From an uncultured Prevotella sp. (GTDB taxonomy: Bacteria; Bacteroidota; Bacteroidia; Bacteroidales; Bacteroidaceae): DNA of 46,319 bases. The position numbers and the translations under genes were made by a program. The stretch lies in contig CAJOLE010000011.1 in NCBI GenBank assembly GCA_905235325.1, positions 1 to 46,319 of the forward strand. The letters run 5' to 3'. Below are positions 38,476 to 46,288 of the stretch, piece after piece. The notes below the pieces were generated by a model that was given only the letters and a program-made list of their open reading frames with translations, was not told the DNA's origin and made no database searches. Positions within the stretch are counted from its first letter, which is position 1; each line of letters starts with the position of its first letter.

Positions 38476-41400
38476 ATGACATTTACAAGATTTATCAAGC
38501 GCCCGGTACTCTCGACGGTGATCTCCATCTTCATCGTCATCCTGGGCTTCATAGGTCTGGTGTCGCTGCCTATCGAGCAGTACCCGGACATTGCGCCGCC
38601 AACGGTGATGGTGATTGCCAGCTATCCCGGCGCCGACGCCGAGACGGTGAACAAGTCGGTCGTCGTGCCGCTCGAAGAGAGCATCAACGGCGTGGAGAAC
38701 ATGGACTACATCACGTCGTCGGCCTCCTCCGGCTCGGCCTACATCACGGTGCTCTTCCGTCAGGGCGTGAATGCCGATATGTGTGCCGTGAACGTGCAGA
38801 ACCGCGTCAGCCAGGCACTGGCCCTGCTGCCCGCCGAGGTGACGCAGATCGGTGTGACGGTGATGAAGCGACAGACGTCGCAGGTCATCATGTACTCGCT
38901 GACCTCCGAAGACGGACGCTACGACGACGAGTTCCTGACGAACTACAACAACATCAACATCATCCCGGCCATCAAGCGTATTCAGGGTGTGGGAGACATC
39001 AACACCCCGGGTATGAAGACCTATTCGATGCGTATCTGGCTGCTGCCTGACAAGATGAAGCAGTACAACCTCATGCCGACCGACATCGTCGGCCTGCTGG
39101 CCGAGCAGAACATCGAGGCCGCCCCGGGTAAGTTCGGCGAGCTGAGCGACGTGGCCTACGAGTACTCACTGCGCTACACCGGCCGCCTGAAGACGGCCGA
39201 GGAGTTCAGCAACATGATTATCCGCAGCGATGCCAGCGGACAGACACTGAAGCTGAAGGACGTGGCCCGCGTGGAGCTGGGCGGCCAGCAGTATAACGTG
39301 TCGATGAAGAACAACGACCTGCCATCGGTGATGGGTATGGTGCAGCAGATTGCCGGCTCCAATGCCAACCAGATAGCTTCCGACGTGAAGGCTGAGCTGG
39401 AGGCACAGGCCAAGATGTTCCCGCCGGGCATGATATATAAGGTGAACTACGACGTGACGGAGTTCCTCTATGCTTCTATCGAGGAGGTGGTGTTCACGCT
39501 GGTGCTGACGCTGATTCTGGTGTTCCTCGTGGTCTACGTCTTCCTGCAGGACTGGCGCTCGACGCTCATCCCGCTCATCGCCGTGCCGGTGTCGCTCATT
39601 GGTACGTTCTTCTTCCTCGAGGTCATCGGCTTCTCCATCAACCTGCTGGTGCTCTCGGCCCTGCTCTTGGCCATCGCCATCGTGGTCGACGACGCCATCA
39701 TCGTCGTCGAGGCTGTCCATGCCAAGCTCGACCAGGGCTACAAGTCGACGCTGACGGCCAGCATCGACGCCATGAACGAAATCTCGGGTGCCATCATCTC
39801 GGTGACGCTCGTCATGGCCTCGGTGTTCATCCCCGTCTCGTTCCTCGGAGGCACGACGGGTACGTTCTACCGCGAGTTCGGTCTGACCATGGCCATGGCC
39901 ATCTTCATCTCGGCTCTGAACGCCCTGACGCTGTCGCCGGCCCTCTGCGCCATCTTCCTGAAGGCGCACGACGAGAACGGACATGAGAAGAAGATGTCGA
40001 TGCTCGACCGCTTCCATGCGTCGTTCAACACCGCCTTCACGGCGACGACCAACAAGTATAAGAAGATTGTGGAGAAACTGGTGAAGAAGCCCGTGGCCAT
40101 TATTATCGTCGTCGTTGCCGGTATTGCCGTGCTCGTGGTAACAATGTCGGTTACGAAGACCGGTCTGGTGCCCGACGAGGACACGGGAACCATCTTCTGT
40201 ACCGTCTCCATGCCGCCGGCAACGTCGGTAGCCCGCACCCGGGAAGTCATCACCCAGGTGGACTCCATCCTCGGTGCCGACCCGGCCATCCAGAACCGTG
40301 AGCAGATACAGGGCTACAACTTCATAGCCGGTGCCGGCTCTGACCAGGCTACCTTCATCATCAAGCTGAAACCCTTCGAGGAGCGACAGAAAGGCTTCTG
40401 GTGGAAACTCAGCGGACTGTGGCAGGGCGACGGCATCTACCGCTTCTTCCTCAATCCGTATGATGCCAGCGGCGTGCTGGCGCAGATCTACATCAAGACG
40501 GCCCACATCAAGGACGCCCAGATACTGGCCTTCGCACCGCCCATGATTCCCGGTTTCGCAGCCAACAGCGGTGTGTCGCTCGTCATGCAGGACCGCACGG
40601 GTGGCGAACTGACGAAGTTCTTCGACATCGTGCAGGACTACCTGAAGGAGCTGAACAAGCGGCCGGAGATTCAGATGGCCATGACGTCATACAACCCGAA
40701 CTATCCGCAGTACATGGTCAATATCGACGTGGCCAAGTGTAAGCAGGCAGGCATCGCGCCCAACATCGTGCTGTCGACGCTGCAGGGCTACTACGGCGGC
40801 CTCTATGCCTCTAACTTCAATGCCTACGGCAAGCTCTACCGCGTCATGGTGCAGGGTTCGCCCGAGACACGCATGACCGAGGAGTCGCTGAACAGCGTCT
40901 ATGTACGCACGCCCGCCGGCATGTCGCCCGTCAAGGAGTTCTGCAACATAGAGCGCGTCTACGGTCCTGACAACATCAACCGCTTCAACCTCTTCACCGC
41001 CATCAACGTGACGGCTACCGTGGCCGACGGCTACTCCACGGGTGAAGCCATACAGGCCATTGAGCAGGTGGCTGCCGACATGCTGCCCACCGGCTATACC
41101 TACGACTACTCAGGACTGACCCGACAGGAGGCGAAGACCACGAACTCCACGGCTATCATCTTCGTGCTGTGTATCCTGTTCATCTACCTCATCCTCTCGG
41201 CGCAGTATGAGTCTTACCTGCTGCCGCTGGCCGTCATCCTCTCCGTTCCCTTCGGACTGGCAGGCTGCTTCCTCTTCACCGACATCTTCGGCCACAACAA
41301 CGACATCTATATGCAGATCTCGCTCATCATGCTGATTGGTCTGCTGGCCAAGAACGCCATCCTGATCATACAGTTCGCACTGGAACGCCGCGAGCTGGGT

Positions 41401-41736
41401 ATGGCCATCTCCTGGGCTGCCATCCTCGGTTCGGCCGCCCGTCTGCGTCCTATCCTGATGACGTCGCTGGCCATGGTCATCGGTCTGCTGCCCATGATGT
41501 TCGCCTCGGGTGTCGGCAAGAACGGCAACCAGACGCTCGGTGCTGCCGCCGTCGGCGGTATGCTCGTCGGTACGCTGTGCCAGCTGTTCGTCGTGCCCAC
41601 GCTGTTCGTCATCTTCCAGAGCATTCAGGAGAAGTTCCGCCCGATGAAGTTCGACAACGAGGAGGAAAACGAAGACGTAGCCACCGAGATAGCACAGTAT
41701 GCTCACCGCTCCGTAGACTATGAATTAGAGAAGTAA
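38476..41736 (+). CDS. RND multidrug efflux permease (HAE1/AcrB family)
   Basis: Inner-membrane, proton-driven pump for hydrophobic compounds. The 1086 residues begin MTFTRFIKRPVLSTVISIFI and have the two six-helix repeats and two porter loops of the family: SLPIEQYPDIAPPTVMVIAS near 30-50, the proton-relay TM4 motif AIVVDDAIIVVEAVH near 395-410, and ARLRPILMTSLAMVIGLLPM in the second half. Length is slightly above AcrB because of a charged C-terminal tail (ENEDVATEIAQYAHRSVDYE). It works with the adaptor upstream and the outer-membrane factor downstream. Substrates cannot be read from sequence; detergents, dyes and bile salts are typical. Confidence 0.95.
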   Translation: MTFTRFIKRPVLSTVISIFIVILGFIGLVSLPIEQYPDIAPPTVMVIASYPGADAETVNKSVVVPLEESINGVENMDYITSSASSGSAYITVLFRQGVNADMCAVNVQNRVSQALALLPAEVTQIGVTVMKRQTSQVIMYSLTSEDGRYDDEFLTNYNNINIIPAIKRIQGVGDINTPGMKTYSMRIWLLPDKMKQYNLMPTDIVGLLAEQNIEAAPGKFGELSDVAYEYSLRYTGRLKTAEEFSNMIIRSDASGQTLKLKDVARVELGGQQYNVSMKNNDLPSVMGMVQQIAGSNANQIASDVKAELEAQAKMFPPGMIYKVNYDVTEFLYASIEEVVFTLVLTLILVFLVVYVFLQDWRSTLIPLIAVPVSLIGTFFFLEVIGFSINLLVLSALLLAIAIVVDDAIIVVEAVHAKLDQGYKSTLTASIDAMNEISGAIISVTLVMASVFIPVSFLGGTTGTFYREFGLTMAMAIFISALNALTLSPALCAIFLKAHDENGHEKKMSMLDRFHASFNTAFTATTNKYKKIVEKLVKKPVAIIIVVVAGIAVLVVTMSVTKTGLVPDEDTGTIFCTVSMPPATSVARTREVITQVDSILGADPAIQNREQIQGYNFIAGAGSDQATFIIKLKPFEERQKGFWWKLSGLWQGDGIYRFFLNPYDASGVLAQIYIKTAHIKDAQILAFAPPMIPGFAANSGVSLVMQDRTGGELTKFFDIVQDYLKELNKRPEIQMAMTSYNPNYPQYMVNIDVAKCKQAGIAPNIVLSTLQGYYGGLYASNFNAYGKLYRVMVQGSPETRMTEESLNSVYVRTPAGMSPVKEFCNIERVYGPDNINRFNLFTAINVTATVADGYSTGEAIQAIEQVAADMLPTGYTYDYSGLTRQEAKTTNSTAIIFVLCILFIYLILSAQYESYLLPLAVILSVPFGLAGCFLFTDIFGHNNDIYMQISLIMLIGLLAKNAILIIQFALERRELGMAISWAAILGSAARLRPILMTSLAMVIGLLPMMFASGVGKNGNQTLGAAAVGGMLVGTLCQLFVVPTLFVIFQSIQEKFRPMKFDNEEENEDVATEIAQYAHRSVDYELEK

Positions 41737-41739
41737 ATA

Positions 41740-41771
41740 AGCCCACCCAAGCCCTCCCAGAGGGAGGGGTG
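41740..41771. repeat. GC-rich palindromic repeat upstream of the outer-membrane factor gene
   Basis: GCCCACCCAAGCCCTCCC followed by AGAGGGAGGGG. It lies directly after the pump stop and 20 bp before the next ATG, inverted with respect to the copy at 41841-41872 inside the next gene. Confidence 0.85.
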
Positions 41772-41790
41772 TTTAGAATGACATACGATT

Positions 41791-43233
41791 ATGATAGCAT
41801 TAAGATTAAAACGAATATTTGGCTGTATGACTAATCACAAGTCCCTCCCTTGGGGAGGGGTGGGGGTGGGCCTTTCCTGCCTGCTCTTGACGAGTTGCGG
41901 CCTTTACAACAAATACGAACGCCCAGAGGTCATCGCCGACGGCATCGTCCGCGACCCTGTGGCCCAGGACGGCACGCTGCAGTCGACCGACACGGCGTCG
42001 TTCGGCAACCTGCCCTGGCGGCAGCTCTTCACCGATCCGCAGCTGCAGCTGCTCATCGAGCAGGGACTTGAGAAGAATCCTGACCTGCTGAACGCTGCAC
42101 TGAACGTCAAAATGGTGAACGAGGGGCTGAAGTTGGCAAGGCTGGCCTTCCTGCCCTCGGTGGCTCTGTCGCCGCAGGGAACCATCGCCACGCTGAAGAC
42201 CGACCCGTCGGTGACGACGAAGTCGTACCAGGTGCCCCTCAGCGCCTCGTGGAACCTCGACCTCTTCGGCAACCTGCTTAACGCCAAGCGGTCGGCACAG
42301 ATGCAGCTCCTCGCCACCCAGGACTACCAGACGGTGGTGAAGTGCAACATCGTCTCGGGCATTGCCAATCTGTACTACACGCTGCTGATGCTTGACCGTC
42401 AGATGGAAATCGTTACTGATATGGAGCAGCTGACCAAGGAGACGTGGGAGAAGATGCAGTTTATGCACGAGAACCGCGTGGGCTACCGCTCTACCGCCGT
42501 GCAGTCGGCAGAGGCCGCCTACTACTCCGTGCAGACGCAGAAGGTTGACCTGCAGCGCCAGACGCGCGAGATGGAGAACTCGCTGTCGCTGCTTATCGGA
42601 CAGCCCGCCCAGACCATCAAGCGCGGCCGATTGGCCGACCAGTCGCTGCCCTCGCAGTTCGCCACGGGTGTCAGCATCGGTCTGCTGAACAACCGCGCCG
42701 ACGTCCACGCCGCCGAGATGTCGCTGGCCCAGTGCTTCTACGACGTGCAGCAGGCCCGTTCGCGTTTCTATCCCAGCATCAACATCACCGGCACGGGAGC
42801 CTTCACCAACAACAACGGTATGGTGAATCCCGGCAAGATGCTGCTGTCGGCTGTCGGCTCGCTCGTCCAGCCCATCTTCCAGCACGGCCAGATCGTGGCC
42901 GGACTGAAGGTGGCAAAGATGCAGTATGAGCAGAAGTACAACACGTGGCAGAACACCGTGCTGAAGGCCGGCAACGAAGTCAGCAATGCCCTCGTCAGCT
43001 ACAATGCCTCAGCCGAGAAGAGCGACCTCGACTCAAAGCGCGTCGCAGTGCTGAAGAAGAACGTCGAGGACACCAAGAAGCTGATGGAGTCAAGCTCGAA
43101 CACCACCTACCTTGAGGTCATCACCGCCCAGAGCAACCTGCTCAACGCCGAGATCTCGGAGGTTACCGACCAGTTCAACAAGATGCAAGCAGTAGTGAAC
43201 CTGTACCAAGCCTTAGGCGGAGGTGCAAAGTAA
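41791..43233 (+). CDS. RND efflux outer-membrane factor lipoprotein (OprM/NodT family)
   Basis: The outer-membrane channel of the tripartite pump. The 480 residues carry a lipobox (CLLLTSC, Cys about 36) and two repeats of the TolC-type helical barrel (WRQLFTDPQLQLLIEQGLEKNPDLLNAALNVKM-type start; NRADVHAAEMSLAQCFYDVQQARSRFYPSINI in the second). The signal peptide is odd: the stretch KSLPWGGVGVGLS just before the lipobox is encoded by a palindromic repeat (41841-41872). An upstream Met series (MIALRLKRIFGCMTNHK) supplies the positive N-terminus. Without the repeat the leader would probably have differed, so it is partly built from it. It lies 54 bp after the pump gene. Confidence 0.92.
   Translation: MIALRLKRIFGCMTNHKSLPWGGVGVGLSCLLLTSCGLYNKYERPEVIADGIVRDPVAQDGTLQSTDTASFGNLPWRQLFTDPQLQLLIEQGLEKNPDLLNAALNVKMVNEGLKLARLAFLPSVALSPQGTIATLKTDPSVTTKSYQVPLSASWNLDLFGNLLNAKRSAQMQLLATQDYQTVVKCNIVSGIANLYYTLLMLDRQMEIVTDMEQLTKETWEKMQFMHENRVGYRSTAVQSAEAAYYSVQTQKVDLQRQTREMENSLSLLIGQPAQTIKRGRLADQSLPSQFATGVSIGLLNNRADVHAAEMSLAQCFYDVQQARSRFYPSINITGTGAFTNNNGMVNPGKMLLSAVGSLVQPIFQHGQIVAGLKVAKMQYEQKYNTWQNTVLKAGNEVSNALVSYNASAEKSDLDSKRVAVLKKNVEDTKKLMESSSNTTYLEVITAQSNLLNAEISEVTDQFNKMQAVVNLYQALGGGAK
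41841..41872. repeat. GC-rich palindromic repeat inside the signal-peptide codons of the outer-membrane factor
   Basis: GTCCCTCCCTTGGGGAGGGG then TGGGGGTGGGCC, in frame, encoding SLPWGGVGVGL. It is an inverted relative of 41740-41771; the two could pair imperfectly around the start codon. Confidence 0.88.
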
Positions 43234-43234
43234 A

Positions 43235-43267
43235 GGCCCACCCAAGCCCTCCCAAAGGGAGGGATGT
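43235..43267. repeat. GC-rich palindromic repeat upstream of lpxA (arm 1)
   Basis: GCCCACCCAAGCCCTCCC then AAAGGGAGGGATGT, immediately after the outer-membrane factor stop. 43236-43267 is complementary to 43338-43369 over 32 bp with one mismatch. Confidence 0.9.
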
Positions 43268-43308
43268 TTAGAATGATATCAACAGCTTTTTAATAAGATA
43301 CTACTTAT

Positions 43309-44124
43309 ATGAATATTTCAACAGAAAATGTAACCGGACATCCCTCCCTTAGGGAGGGCTTGGGTGGGCTTGGCATCTCTCCCAAGGCGAAAATCGGCAA
43401 CAACTGTAAGATCTTCCCCTTCGTCTATATCGAGGACGACGTTGTCATCGGTGACGACTGCATCATCTTCCCCTTCGTCAGTATATGTAGTGGTACGCGC
43501 ATGGGCAAGGGCAACAAGGTGCATCAGGGATCGGTCATCGGCGCCCTGCCGCAGGACTTCGAGTTCCGCGGCGAACGGTCGGAGTGCATCATCGGCGACG
43601 GCAACATCTTCCGTGAGAACGTCGTCGTCAACCGTGCCACCCACACCGGCGGCCAGACCGTCATCGGCAACGAGAACGTGCTGATGGAGGGTGCCCACAT
43701 CTCGCACGACACGAAGGTCGGCAACCGCTGCGTCTTCGGCTACGGCACGAAGATTGCCGGCGACTGCGAGATTGAGGATGGCGTCATCTTCTCCAGCTCG
43801 GTCATCGAGAATGCCAAGACGCGCGTCGGCAAAGGCTCGGTGGTGCAGGCTGGCACCACCTTCTCGCGCGACATACCGCCCTACATCGTGGCGACCAAGA
43901 AGAATACCTACGGCGGCGTGAACTTCGCCGTGGGCCGTCAGCACGGTGTCGACGAGAAGACGCTGAAGCACATCGCCAATGCCTACCGTCTGGTGTTCAA
44001 CGGCGGCACTTCGCTCTTCGATGCCGTCAACCAGATTGTCGATCAGGTGCCCGACGGTCCGGAAATCCGTCATATCATCGAGTTCCTGCGCGCCACGCAG
44101 CTGGGCATCATTGCAAGGAAATAA
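43309..44124 (+). CDS. lpxA: Acyl-ACP--UDP-N-acetylglucosamine O-acyltransferase (LpxA) with repeat-derived N-terminus
   Basis: Transfers a hydroxyacyl chain to UDP-GlcNAc in the first step of lipid A synthesis, cytosol. The 271 residues are a left-handed beta-helix of hexapeptides (GNNCKI, GDDCII, GNRCVF) with catalytic His133 in AHISHD, then the helical C-terminus (VDEKTLKHIANAYRLVF). Residues 9-21 or so (TGHPSLREGLGGLGI) are encoded by a palindromic repeat (43338-43369) and replace the usual first residues. The ATG lies in the loop between that repeat and its inverted partner upstream. Bacteroidales usually carry lpxA beside lpxC/fabZ, so this downstream-of-efflux copy may be a second LpxA-like enzyme. 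Confidence 0.9.
   Translation: MNISTENVTGHPSLREGLGGLGISPKAKIGNNCKIFPFVYIEDDVVIGDDCIIFPFVSICSGTRMGKGNKVHQGSVIGALPQDFEFRGERSECIIGDGNIFRENVVVNRATHTGGQTVIGNENVLMEGAHISHDTKVGNRCVFGYGTKIAGDCEIEDGVIFSSSVIENAKTRVGKGSVVQAGTTFSRDIPPYIVATKKNTYGGVNFAVGRQHGVDEKTLKHIANAYRLVFNGGTSLFDAVNQIVDQVPDGPEIRHIIEFLRATQLGIIARK
43338..43372. repeat. GC-rich palindromic repeat inside the lpxA N-terminal codons (arm 2)
   Basis: ACATCCCTCCCTTAGGGAGG then GCTTGGGTGGGC, translated in frame. Inverse of 43236-43267. Confidence 0.9.
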
Positions 44125-44157
44125 CCCCCCTCTCCAACCTCCCCCGAGGGGGAGGCT
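44125..44157. repeat. GC-rich palindromic repeat after lpxA
   Basis: CCCCCCTCTCCAACCTCCCC followed by CGAGGGGGAGGC, directly after the lpxA stop. A single-arm copy of the unit that is doubled at 20065-20144. Confidence 0.8.
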
Positions 44158-44172
44158 ATAATGGGAAACGTT

Positions 44173-44221
44173 AACGGGAACGGGAACAGCGGGCAGAGCC
44201 GTTCCCGTTCCCGTTCCCGTT
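44173..44221. terminator. Hairpin between convergent lpxA and rhaT
   Basis: AACGGGAACGGGAAC at 44173-44187 faces three GTTCCC units at 44201-44221. The stem of at least 15 bp lies between the ends of two convergent genes, so it probably serves both as a terminator, though no long T-run follows. The GGGAACG wording also occurs in the stem-loop near 6848-6906. Confidence 0.55.
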
Positions 44222-44231
44222 GGAGAGGGCT

Positions 44232-45272
44232 TTACCCTATAAGCTGCGGCAGGAAGCTGGAGACGATGAGCACCACGATGCCGCAGACGAGCACGGCGAT
44301 GGTCTTCGGCGAGCAGCCCTTCCACTCCTTCAGGATGATGCCCCAGACGTTGGAGAACACCACGTTCAGAGCCATCAGAATGCAGAACGACAGCGTGTCC
44401 ATCGTGCCGCCGGCCTCGAAGAACGAGCGGCCTAACGACAGTCCGAAGAACTGCGAGTACCACAGCGCACCGGCCAGCAGGCAGAACAGCAGGTTGTTGC
44501 CCCAGACCGACTTCTTGGCGTAGTCGCCCCACGTGCCGTTCTTCTGGTTCTGGTAGAAGCAGTAGGCGGCGTTGGTCACGAAGCCGCCGACGGTGACGAG
44601 CAGCGTGGCCGGCAGCGTGTAGAACATCGGGTCGGTCAGCTCACCGAAGTTGATGTCCTTGCCAAACTCCAGGCCCACGTTGAAGCAGCCGCTCATGAAG
44701 CCCGCCAGCAGGGCGATGGCCAGACCCTTCGGGAAGTTGAAGTCCTTGACGGCAGCCTTCTTCTCCTCCTCGCTCAGCGACGCCGACTTCATCGAGCCGG
44801 CCACGCCGATGATGGCAATGCCGACGAGCGTGACCACCACGCCGAGGATGACGGCAAAGGTCAGGCGGTCGAGGGCGTTGAGTTCGGGGAAGAAGATGTT
44901 CAGCAGCACAGGCCCCATGATGGTGCCCAGTCCGGCGCAGGTGCCGAGTGCGATAGACTGCCCTAAGGCCACGCCTAAGTAGCGCATCGACAGGCCGAAT
45001 GTCAGGCCGCCGACACCCCAGAGCACGCCGAAGAAGACGGTCATCCACAGGTTGAACGACGGTGCCGAGGCAAACAGCCCGAACAGCGAATGCCCCTCGG
45101 GCACGGCAAGCAGTGCGCCGAGGAACGGCAGCACGAGCCAGGCGAAGACGCCCTGCACAATCCAGTACGACTCCCACGACCACTCCTTAATCTTGTTGAT
45201 AGGTACATAGCACGACGACTGGCAGAACGCGCCGACGGCAATAATCAGCAGTCCGATAATAACGTTTTCCAT
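44232..45272 (-). CDS. rhaT: L-rhamnose/proton symporter (RhaT)
   Basis: Imports L-rhamnose with a proton across the inner membrane. The 346-residue protein has about ten membrane segments, starting MENVIIGLLIIAVGAFCQSS with the family's early CYVPINKIKEWSWESYWIVQ. Other RhaT-like stretches are LWGVGGLTFGLSMRYLGVAL, GTCAGLGTIMGP, and LGRSFFEAGGTMDTLSFCIL. No other rhamnose gene is seen next to it in this window, so it is a stand-alone transporter gene. Rhamnose occurs in pectin (rhamnogalacturonan), which fits with the pectate lyase 35 kb away. Confidence 0.93.
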   Translation of the reverse strand: MENVIIGLLIIAVGAFCQSSCYVPINKIKEWSWESYWIVQGVFAWLVLPFLGALLAVPEGHSLFGLFASAPSFNLWMTVFFGVLWGVGGLTFGLSMRYLGVALGQSIALGTCAGLGTIMGPVLLNIFFPELNALDRLTFAVILGVVVTLVGIAIIGVAGSMKSASLSEEEKKAAVKDFNFPKGLAIALLAGFMSGCFNVGLEFGKDINFGELTDPMFYTLPATLLVTVGGFVTNAAYCFYQNQKNGTWGDYAKKSVWGNNLLFCLLAGALWYSQFFGLSLGRSFFEAGGTMDTLSFCILMALNVVFSNVWGIILKEWKGCSPKTIAVLVCGIVVLIVSSFLPQLIG

Positions 45273-45320
45273 AAGTTGTTAGTTTTTAATTAGTATTTTT
45301 GTTTGATGCTTAGCCTTCAC

Positions 45321-45403
45321 ACAACCCCCTCCAACCTTCCCCGGGGGGGTGGGCTTTCTCCGCGCTGGTAGCCTCCCCCTCGGGGGAGGTTGGAGGGGGG
45401 TGT
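45321..45403. repeat. REPIN-like palindrome pair between rhaT and the TSCPD gene
   Basis: Left arm from CAACCCCCTCCAACC at 45322 and right arm to GGTTGGAGGGGGG at about 45400, separated by GGCTTTCTCCGCGCTGGTAG. Design and spacer match the pair in cca. It ends two bases before the TSCPD stop and fills most of the 132-bp gap. Confidence 0.88.
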
Positions 45404-45404
45404 A

Positions 45405-45680
45405 TCATTCCTCCGTCAGCGGGGCGTGCTTCAGCTCCTCAAGGGCGCGGCTCAGCTGGTCGGGGCACGACGTGTTCTTCGTGCCGCAGCGGATGCCCCG
45501 CAGTCGGGCCACCACGTCGTCAATCTTCTGTCCGCTTACCAGCTGGCTGATGCCCTGCAGGTTGCCGTTACAGCCCCCGAGGAAGAACACCTGCCGGATG
45601 ACGTCATGCTCGTCGGCCGTCACGTCGATCAGTTTCGAGCACGTGCCTTGAGTCGCATACTGTATATGTTTCGTTTTCAT
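45405..45680 (-). CDS. TSCPD domain-containing protein
   Basis: A 91-residue protein starting MKTKHIQYATQGTCSKLIDV and ending after the eponymous TSCPDQLSRAL. Cysteines at TCS, GGCNGN, RGIRCG and TSCPD could bind a metal or Fe-S; the domain also occurs as a C-terminal zinc-binding-like module in some ribonucleotide reductases. Stand-alone function is not known. The ATG at 45678-45680 is chosen over an upstream GTG because the promoter (45715-45722) lies just before it. It is divergent from the Nudix gene. Confidence 0.88.
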   Translation of the reverse strand: MKTKHIQYATQGTCSKLIDVTADEHDVIRQVFFLGGCNGNLQGISQLVSGQKIDDVVARLRGIRCGTKNTSCPDQLSRALEELKHAPLTEE

Positions 45681-45714
45681 ATCCTCTTTATTTTGTCTAT
45701 ACACTAATTGCGTG

Positions 45715-45722
45715 CAAAGTTA
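45715..45722 (-). promoter_or_regulatory. -7 promoter element TAACTTTG for the TSCPD gene
   Basis: TAACTTTG on the minus strand, 35 bp before the ATG at 45680; the facing Nudix promoter lies 54 bp away. Confidence 0.6.
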
Positions 45723-45775
45723 ACGATTTCTTGTGGAAATCACAAACTTTGCAGCGATTTCTCGCCAATTATTTG

Positions 45776-45783
45776 TACTTTTG
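45776..45783 (+). promoter_or_regulatory. -7 promoter element TACTTTTG for the Nudix gene
   Basis: TACTTTTG 8 bp before the ATG at 45792; a TTTG at 45748-45751 is a possible -33 box. Confidence 0.65.
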
Positions 45784-45791
45784 CACCCGAA

Positions 45792-46175
45792 ATGAAGACA
45801 ATAGAAGTTGTAGCAGCAATCATACGCGACGACGAAGGTCGCATCTTTGCCTCACAGCGTGGATATGGCGAGTGGAAAGACTGGTGGGAGTTCCCCGGCG
45901 GTAAGATCGAACCAGGCGAGACACTCAGGCAGGCCCTGATACGCGAAATCTGGGAAGAATTGCAGACCCGCATCGGCATCGACAGCTTGCTGCAGACCGT
46001 GGAGTGGGACTACCCGAAGTTCCACCTGACGATGCACTGCTACCTCTGCCACATCGAAACAGGCCACCCCGTACTGCTTGAACACGAAGCCGCCCGCTGG
46101 CTCAAGCCCGCCGAACTTGGCACCGTGAACTGGCTGCCCGCCGACGCCGAAGTGGTCCACAGTCTGGCAGGTTAA
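45792..46175 (+). CDS. Nudix hydrolase, MutT-like (8-oxo-dGTP diphosphatase)
   Basis: Hydrolyses oxidised nucleoside triphosphates. The 127 residues start MKTIEVVAAIIRDDEGRIFA and contain a full Nudix box at about 37-59 (GGKIEPGETL through REIWEELQT, with the REIWEE catalytic core), preceded by the MutT-like KDWWEFPGG. The C-terminal part (LTMHCYLCHIETGHP, EHEAARWLKPAELGTVNWLP) also matches MutT. The ATG at 45792 replaces an upstream alternative start, which lies before the promoter. Another NTP substrate is possible. Confidence 0.9.
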   Translation: MKTIEVVAAIIRDDEGRIFASQRGYGEWKDWWEFPGGKIEPGETLRQALIREIWEELQTRIGIDSLLQTVEWDYPKFHLTMHCYLCHIETGHPVLLEHEAARWLKPAELGTVNWLPADAEVVHSLAG

Positions 46176-46222
46176 ACCAAACCATAAATATGCAACTACA
46201 TAAGGATCAGTTTAACTTCTTT

Positions 46223-46244
46223 ACTCAACTTGCGAAAGTTGAGT
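46223..46244. repeat. Perfect 9-bp hairpin ACTCAACTT-GCGA-AAGTTGAGT
   Basis: Stem 46223-46231/46236-46244 with a GCGA tetraloop and no T-tract. It lies 50 bp past the Nudix stop, before the end repeat; it may be the edge of another mobile element cut by the window. Confidence 0.7.
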
Positions 46245-46288
46245 CATGGGTTTGCTGAGTTACTGACCCGTGCATCAAAACGACGTAG

